Assembly: GCF_009663395.1 (NCBI RefSeq) | Contig: NZ_QKNW01000001.1 | Location: 558,001 to 622,000 of the forward strand | Source of the DNA: Halosegnis longus | GTDB lineage: Archaea; Halobacteriota; Halobacteria; Halobacteriales; Haloarculaceae | Length of the DNA: 64,000 bases | Direction: 5' to 3' | Shown here: positions 59,659-64,000 of the stretch, one piece after another | Layout: each line of letters starts with the position of its first letter | Position numbering within the stretch: the first letter of the stretch is position 1 | Notes under the pieces: generated by a model | Database searches by the model: none | What the model saw: the letters and a program-made list of their open reading frames with translations, nothing else | Told to the model about the DNA's origin: nothing | Position numbers and translations under genes: made by a program

Positions 59659-60960
59659 ATGGACGAACGGACGTACACGGCGGACGCGACGCCGGGCGAC
59701 ACTGTGACCGTCGCCGGCTGGGTGCACGAACTGCGCGACCTCGGCGGCATCGCCTTCCTCATCGTACGCGACACGAGCGGGAAGATTCAGGTGAAGCTCG
59801 AGAAGGACGAGATGGACGAGGAGCTCGTCGAGACCGGACTCGACGTGGCCCGCGAGTCGGTCGTCAAAATCGTCGGCGACGTGAAGGAGGAGCCGCGCGC
59901 CCCGACGGGCGTCGAGGTCGTCCCGACCGGTATCGAGGTCATCGCCGAGGCCGAGACGCAGCTGCCGCTCGACCCGTCCGGGAAGGTCGACGCCGAACTC
60001 CCGACCCGGCTCGACAACCGCACCCTCGACGTGCGCCGCGACGAGTCGAAGGCCATCTTCGAGATTCGCTCCGAGGTGCTGCGTGCGGTGCGCGAGGAGT
60101 TCCGCTCGTTCGGCTCGACGGAGATTACGACGCCGAAAATCGTTGCCACCGGCACAGAAGGTGGCACTGAGCTGTTCCCGATTACGTACTTCGGCGAGGA
60201 GGCGTTCATGAACCAGTCGCCACAGCTGTTCAAGCAGCTGATGGTCGGCTCCGGCCTCGAACGCGTCTTCGAAATCGGTCCCATCTTCCGCGCCGAGGAG
60301 CACAACACGCCGCGTCACCTCAACGAGGCCACCTCCATCGACTTCGAGTCGGCCTTCTTCGACCACACCGAGGCGATGGACGTGTGTGAAGCAGTCACGA
60401 AGGCAGCCTACGAGGGCGTCGCCGAGAACTGCGCCGACGAACTGGAGACGCTCGGCATCGACGACTTCGAAGTGCCCGAGGAGGCGTTCCCGCGGCTCAC
60501 CTACGAGGAAGCCATCGAGCGCATCAACGCGACGGGCGAACTCGACGAGCAGCTCGTGTGGGGCGACGACCTCCCGACCGAGGGCGAGCACGTGCTCGGA
60601 CAGGACGTCGGCGAACACTACTTCATCACCGACTGGCCCTCCGAAATCAAGCCGTTCTACATCAAAGACCACGACGACGACGAGACGCTCTCGACGGGGT
60701 TCGACATGATGCACCCGCGCATGGAGCTCGTCTCCGGCGGGCAGCGTGAACACCGCTTCGACCACCTCGTCGAAGGGTTCGAACAGCAGGGACTCAACCC
60801 CGACGAGTTCGAGTACTACACCAAGATGTTCAAGTACGGCATGCCGCCACACGCCGGCTGGGCGATCGGTGGCGAGCGGCTCATCATGACGATGCTCGGG
60901 CTGGACAACATCCGTGAAGCCGTGCTGTTCCCGCGCGATCGTCAGCGTCTGAGTCCGTAA
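59659..60960 (+). CDS. aspS: Aspartate-tRNA ligase, archaeal type, predicted non-discriminating
   Basis: A 433-residue class II archaeal AspRS. The OB anticodon-binding fold is at the N terminus ([19 protein letters not shown]), and class II motifs follow: [16 protein letters not shown] (motif 2) and [21 protein letters not shown] (motif 3). At the position equivalent to Trp26 of the Thermococcus enzyme, which marks tRNA-Asp-specific forms, this protein has His23 (GWVHE). In archaea that His goes with non-discriminating AspRS, which also charges tRNA-Asn. Start ATG 59659. It lies 46 bp after the second Bat-type gene. Confidence 0.94.
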   Translation: MDERTYTADATPGDTVTVAGWVHELRDLGGIAFLIVRDTSGKIQVKLEKDEMDEELVETGLDVARESVVKIVGDVKEEPRAPTGVEVVPTGIEVIAEAETQLPLDPSGKVDAELPTRLDNRTLDVRRDESKAIFEIRSEVLRAVREEFRSFGSTEITTPKIVATGTEGGTELFPITYFGEEAFMNQSPQLFKQLMVGSGLERVFEIGPIFRAEEHNTPRHLNEATSIDFESAFFDHTEAMDVCEAVTKAAYEGVAENCADELETLGIDDFEVPEEAFPRLTYEEAIERINATGELDEQLVWGDDLPTEGEHVLGQDVGEHYFITDWPSEIKPFYIKDHDDDETLSTGFDMMHPRMELVSGGQREHRFDHLVEGFEQQGLNPDEFEYYTKMFKYGMPPHAGWAIGGERLIMTMLGLDNIREAVLFPRDRQRLSP

Positions 60961-60979
60961 GACGAAGACCTGAGAGCCA

Positions 60980-61037
60980 GCGAGGCGAACGAAGTGAGCC
61001 TCGCACGGACACGCAGCGACTTTCGCCGTAGGCGAAA
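60980..61037. terminator. Two hairpins between aspS and pantoate kinase
   Basis: gcgaggc (60980-60986) pairs with gcctcgc (60998-61004) over an 11-base loop (gaacgaagtga), and tttcgcc (61021-61027) pairs with ggcgaaa (61031-61037) over gta. They follow the aspS stop and precede the pantoate kinase promoter. The gaacgaagtga-type loop resembles loops in the repeat elements. A terminator role is likely but unproven. Confidence 0.5.
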
Positions 61038-61052
61038 TCGCCAAACAGATTC

Positions 61053-61058
61053 TTTAAA
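61053..61058 (+). promoter_or_regulatory. TATA box of pantoate kinase
   Basis: tttaaa, inside ttctttaaacc, lies 24-29 bp upstream of the ATG at 61082, the spacing of a leaderless haloarchaeal transcript. Confidence 0.55.
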
Positions 61059-61081
61059 CCGAGCCACACCGACGCCGGAGT

Positions 61082-61903
61082 ATGCACGCGACGGCGTTCG
61101 TCCCCGGTCACGTGACCGGGTTCTTTTCCACGCATCCCGACGAGCAGCCGCTTCGCGCCGGCTCCCGGGGCGGCGGCGTCGCACTCTCACACGGCGTCGA
61201 GACGACCGTCACCGACGAGGCGGGCGTGACGCTCAACGGCGAGGCGATTACCGTCGAACCCGTCGAGCGAGTGTTGGACGCACTCGGCGTCGACCTCGGG
61301 GTGGCGTGTGAGACGCCGCTCCCGCTCGGCTCCGGCTTCGGCGTCTCGGGCGCGATGGCGCTCGGGACCGCCTACGTCGTGAACGCCCACACCGAGGCCG
61401 GCCTCTCGGAGAACGACCTCGTGTCGCTGGCCCACCGCGCGGAGGTGGAGTCCGGGACCGGACTCGGTGACGTGGTCGGGCAGGCGCGGGGCGGAATTCC
61501 CCTGCGGCTCGAACCCGGTGCACCGGGCTACGGCGCGATGGACGGGGTGCCGGGCGGGTCGCGCGTCGAGTATTTTTCTTTGGGTGGGCTGTCGACGGCG
61601 GACGTACTCGGCGGCGACACCGAGACGCTGTCCGCGGCGGGCGAACGCGCGCTCGACACGGTGCGGGAGACACCGACGCTCGCGACCTTCGTCGCGGCGT
61701 CGCGACGCTTCGCCGAGGAGGCCGGCTTGCTCACCGACGAACTGCGGGGGATTCTCCACGACGTGGACGAGACCGGCGAGACGGCGTCGATGGCGATGCT
61801 CGGCGAGACGGCCTTCACGCTCGGGACCGGACTCTCCGATGCGGGGTACGACCCCGCAGTCTGTCGGATTCATCCGCCGGGAGCCGGTCTGCGCGTCGAG
61901 TGA
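61082..61903 (+). CDS. Pantoate kinase
   Basis: A 273-residue archaeal GHMP kinase that phosphorylates pantoate in archaeal CoA biosynthesis. The GHMP motif is PLPLGSGFGVSGAMALGTAY, and the N-terminal PGHVTGFFSTHP resembles the substrate region. Its downstream neighbour encodes the next enzyme, phosphopantothenate synthetase, 44 bp away, an arrangement typical of this pathway. ATG 61082 fits the TATA box at 61053. Confidence 0.93.
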   Translation: MHATAFVPGHVTGFFSTHPDEQPLRAGSRGGGVALSHGVETTVTDEAGVTLNGEAITVEPVERVLDALGVDLGVACETPLPLGSGFGVSGAMALGTAYVVNAHTEAGLSENDLVSLAHRAEVESGTGLGDVVGQARGGIPLRLEPGAPGYGAMDGVPGGSRVEYFSLGGLSTADVLGGDTETLSAAGERALDTVRETPTLATFVAASRRFAEEAGLLTDELRGILHDVDETGETASMAMLGETAFTLGTGLSDAGYDPAVCRIHPPGAGLRVE

Positions 61904-61947
61904 GCAGCTATCCGGTGACATTTGTAGCCGGCGCGTCGAGAGATGGT

Positions 61948-62724
61948 ATGAGCGACGAGCCACAGATACCCGTCTCTCCGGACGACGAAACCGAGATTCC
62001 GGAGTCACACCCGCGCTACGAGTCGCTGCTCACCCGCCACCGCATCGAACACGGCGTCGACATCGGCATCACCTCCCGACAGGGGCTCATCGCCCAGGGG
62101 CGCGGCGAGGCCTACGACTACCTGCTCGGCGAGCAGACCATCGAGAGCGCCGACGACGCGGCCCGCGCCGCCGCCGCCCACTTCCTGCTCGCGGACCAGG
62201 CCGTCGTCTCCGTCAACGGGAACGTCGCCGCGCTCGTCCCCGGCGAGGTCGTCGAGCTCGCCGACGCGACCGGCGCGGACATCGAGGTGAATCTGTTCAA
62301 CCGCACCCGCGAACGGATGGAGGCCATCGCCGACCACCTCCGCGAGCACGGGGCCGAGGACGTGAAGGGACTCGCCGCCGACGGCGAGATTCCCGGGCTC
62401 GACCACGCCCGCGCGAAGGTGGACGCCGACGGTATCGGGTCGGCCGACGTGGTGCTCGTTCCACTCGAAGACGGGGACCGCGCGCAGGCGCTTTCCGCGA
62501 TGGGAAAGACGGAGGTCGTCATCGACCTGAATCCGCTCTCGCGGTCGGCACAGGCCGCGAGCGTCCCCATCGTCGACAACATCATCCGGGCCGTCCCGAA
62601 CATCACGCGCCACGCCCGCGAACTGCGGGACGCGGACGAGGCCGAACTGCGCGCGGTCGTGGACTCGTTCGACGCCGAGACGGCCCTCGAAGCCGCCGAG
62701 CGCGCGATTCGACGCGGGGAGTAA
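61948..62724 (+). CDS. 4-phosphopantoate-beta-alanine ligase (phosphopantothenate synthetase)
   Basis: A 258-residue archaeal ligase of CoA biosynthesis, the second enzyme of the pantoate kinase pathway. It contains HPRYESLLTRHRIEHGVD, SVNGNVAALVPGEVVEL, NLFNRTRERMEAI and DLNPLSRSAQAASVPIVDN, family blocks for substrate and ATP binding. ATG 61948 gives MSDEPQIPVSP. The SDR gene starts 26 bp later. Confidence 0.93.
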   Translation: MSDEPQIPVSPDDETEIPESHPRYESLLTRHRIEHGVDIGITSRQGLIAQGRGEAYDYLLGEQTIESADDAARAAAAHFLLADQAVVSVNGNVAALVPGEVVELADATGADIEVNLFNRTRERMEAIADHLREHGAEDVKGLAADGEIPGLDHARAKVDADGIGSADVVLVPLEDGDRAQALSAMGKTEVVIDLNPLSRSAQAASVPIVDNIIRAVPNITRHARELRDADEAELRAVVDSFDAETALEAAERAIRRGE

Positions 62725-62750
62725 AGACGGAGCCGAGTGTCGGCGGCGGT

Positions 62751-63479
62751 ATGGCAAGCGCAGTCATCACCGGTTCCTCCCGCGGGCTCGGTCGTGCAAT
62801 CGCACTCCGGTTCGCCCGCGACGGCTACGACATCGCGGTGAATTACCACTCGAACGAACAGCAGGCCGAGACGGTCGCGGCGCGCGCCCGCGAACACGGC
62901 GTCGAGGCGGTCGTCGTCGGGGCCGACGTGTCGGCGTACGACGCGGCCGAACGACTGGTCGAGACGGCCGCCGACGCCTTCGGCGGCGTCGACCACCTCG
63001 TCAACAACGCGGGCATCGACCAGCACGTCTACACGGAGTCGCTCTCACCCGAGGATTTCGACCGCGTGAGCGACGTGAACGTCAACTCGGCGTTCAACTG
63101 TACGAAGGCCGCACTCGGGTATCTGCGCGAGTCGGCGGACGAGCCGTCGGTCGTGAATCTCTCCTCGATTCTCGCCTTTACCGGCGCGCCGATCGAGTGT
63201 CACTACGCGGCCTCGAAGGGGGCGCTGGTGTCGCTCACGAAGAGTCACGCCCGGGATTTCGCCCCCGAGATTCGGGTGAACGCCATCGCGCCGGGCCACA
63301 TCGAGACGGATATGACCGCAGACCGCACCGAAGCGGAAAAACAGGAGGAGTTGGCCGCGATTCCGCGCGACAGGTACGGCCAGCCCGAGGACATCGCCGA
63401 GGCGGCGGCGTATCTCCGAGACGCGGGCTTCGTGACCGGCGAGACGCTCCACGTCAACGGCGGCGAACGGATGGAGTAG
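62751..63479 (+). CDS. Short-chain dehydrogenase (FabG-like 3-oxoacyl reductase)
   Basis: A 242-residue classical SDR. It has TGSSRGLGRAIALRFARDG, NNAGIDQHVYTE, NLSSILAFTGAP (catalytic Ser), YAASKGALVSLTKS (Tyr/Lys) and a closing VTGETLHVNGGERM. This is the FabG/beta-ketoacyl reductase pattern. In haloarchaea it may act on acyl-CoA or polyhydroxyalkanoate precursors rather than fatty acids. Substrate unproven. It follows the CoA-pathway gene by 26 bp. Confidence 0.88.
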   Translation: MASAVITGSSRGLGRAIALRFARDGYDIAVNYHSNEQQAETVAARAREHGVEAVVVGADVSAYDAAERLVETAADAFGGVDHLVNNAGIDQHVYTESLSPEDFDRVSDVNVNSAFNCTKAALGYLRESADEPSVVNLSSILAFTGAPIECHYAASKGALVSLTKSHARDFAPEIRVNAIAPGHIETDMTADRTEAEKQEELAAIPRDRYGQPEDIAEAAAYLRDAGFVTGETLHVNGGERME

Positions 63480-63524
63480 TCGTGTCGATTCACTTATCAA
63501 GCAGCGAGCGTTGCTGACCGAAGG

Positions 63525-64000
63525 ATGATGGATTCGCTACGCACCGGACTGAGCTACGGGGACGTACTGCTCGTGCCGCAACGCTCACCAGTCGACAGCC
63601 GCGGCGACACCGACCTCTCGACGCAGTTGACGCCGAACGTCGAGCTGTCGAACCCGCTCGTCTCCGCGGCGATGGACACCGTCACGGAGGCCGACCTCGC
63701 GGTCGAACTCGGGAAGGCGGGAGGACTCGGCGTGCTCCACCGCTTTCTCACCGCCGAGGAGCAGGCCGAACAGGTGCGGGAGGTCCACGAGGCGGGCCAG
63801 CAGGTCGCCGTCGCAATCGGCATCAACGAGGATTATCTCGCCCGGAGCGAGGCGGTCGTCGCGGCCGGCGTCGATGCGCTCGTCGTCGACGTGGCCCACG
63901 GCCACCTCGAACGCGCGCTGGACGTGGTGGAGACGCTCGCCGAGGCGTTCCCCGACACCGACCTCGTGGCCGGCAACGTCGCCACGCCCGAGGGCGTGCG
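63525..64000 (+). CDS. IMP dehydrogenase/GMP reductase-like protein lacking CBS domains (partial)
   Basis: The first 158 residues of a TIM-barrel protein of the IMPDH/GuaC family; the 3' end is beyond the window. It reads SYGDVLLVPQRSPVDSRGD, NPLVSAAMDTVTEADLAVEL, GGLGVLHRFLTAEEQAEQV and then goes straight to VAVAIGINEDYLARSEAVVA and VDALVVDVAHGHLERALDV. Classical IMPDH has ~110 residues of CBS pair between those points; they are absent, so this is a CBS-less form or a GMP reductase-like member. ATG 63525 is followed by a second ATG in frame. Confidence 0.85.
   Translation, partial: MMDSLRTGLSYGDVLLVPQRSPVDSRGDTDLSTQLTPNVELSNPLVSAAMDTVTEADLAVELGKAGGLGVLHRFLTAEEQAEQVREVHEAGQQVAVAIGINEDYLARSEAVVAAGVDALVVDVAHGHLERALDVVETLAEAFPDTDLVAGNVATPEGV

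Noticed and set aside
1-64000. tRNA, rRNA, CRISPR arrays, transposases, phage genes and toxin-antitoxin pairs
   Set aside because: I scanned the intergenic gaps and the protein set for each and saw none. Structure-based tRNA search was not possible, so a missed tRNA in a gap remains conceivable but unlikely as gaps are short and lack T-loop motifs.

Overview
This window is a chromosomal segment of a haloarchaeon (class Halobacteria). The DNA is GC-rich, and the predicted proteins are strongly acidic (Asp/Glu rich). The gene content is archaeal: RNA polymerase subunit RpoP, ribosomal protein eL43, KEOPS subunit Pcc1, prefoldin beta, CetZ tubulin, geranylgeranylglyceryl phosphate synthase, the pantoate kinase/phosphopantothenate synthetase route to CoA, GTP cyclohydrolase MptA, coenzyme F420 enzymes, NreA, RadB and bacterio-opsin-activator-type regulators. 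Genes are dense, often overlapping by 1-4 bp. Several starts lie about 25-30 bp downstream of a TATA-like box, as expected for leaderless haloarchaeal mRNAs. I saw no rRNA, tRNA, CRISPR array, transposase or phage gene. The genus cannot be fixed from what I see.

Layout. 1-2.7 kb: purine genes (purQ partial, purS, a PurU-like deformylase, purC). 2.7-3.4 kb: a long non-coding region with a dispersed structured repeat. 3.4-17.4 kb: NreA, small and membrane proteins, a PfkB kinase, DeoC, a tRNA methylthiotransferase, an amidase, a CDF transporter, LarC with a histidine-rich insert, an RNase H-fold protein divergent from radB, a CsaA-like protein and isoaspartyl peptidase. 17.5-23 kb: isocitrate dehydrogenase, a cupin, and an aromatic block (aroE, a HhH protein, trpE, trpG) in which a repeat copy separates trpE from trpG. 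23-31.7 kb: cation exchanger, zinc-finger rhomboid with endonuclease V, an SDR, Get3-like ATPase, and F420 genes cofH, cofG and cofC. 31.7-36.7 kb: an operon-like run cetZ - membrane-anchored secreted protein - cofC, then an NDUFA9-like protein, thymidylate kinase, a Nudix hydrolase and membrane proteins. 36.8-46.9 kb: a YyaL-like thioredoxin protein, a TrmB regulator, a frameshifted FAD oxidoreductase, MptA, NAD kinase, a KaiC-like ATPase, methionine aminopeptidase, a DnaJ-ferredoxin fusion, a MESH1-like HD protein and a HIT protein. 46.8-56.2 kb: topA, another repeat copy, truD, a methyltransferase, and an information-processing operon (DUF2103, eL43, rpoP, pcc1, prefoldin beta, DUF3194) meeting a DUF2070 membrane protein. 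56.3-64 kb: GMP synthase amidotransferase subunit, a zinc/HNH-like protein, GGGP synthase, two tandem Bat-type regulators, AspRS, pantoate kinase and phosphopantothenate synthetase, an SDR and a CBS-less IMP dehydrogenase-like protein (partial).

The strongest unusual signals are two. (1) A repeat family of at least three copies (about 2.9-3.25 kb, 20.2-19.96 kb reverse, 49.66-49.95 kb). Two copies end in a ~112-bp module with 22-bp inverted arms and an inner hairpin whose base pairs covary between copies, suggesting a structured RNA or a small mobile inverted-repeat element. (2) An exact 22-bp tandem duplication at 40521-40564 that frameshifts an FAD oxidoreductase inside its nucleotide-binding motif. 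Removing one unit restores a normal 430-residue protein.
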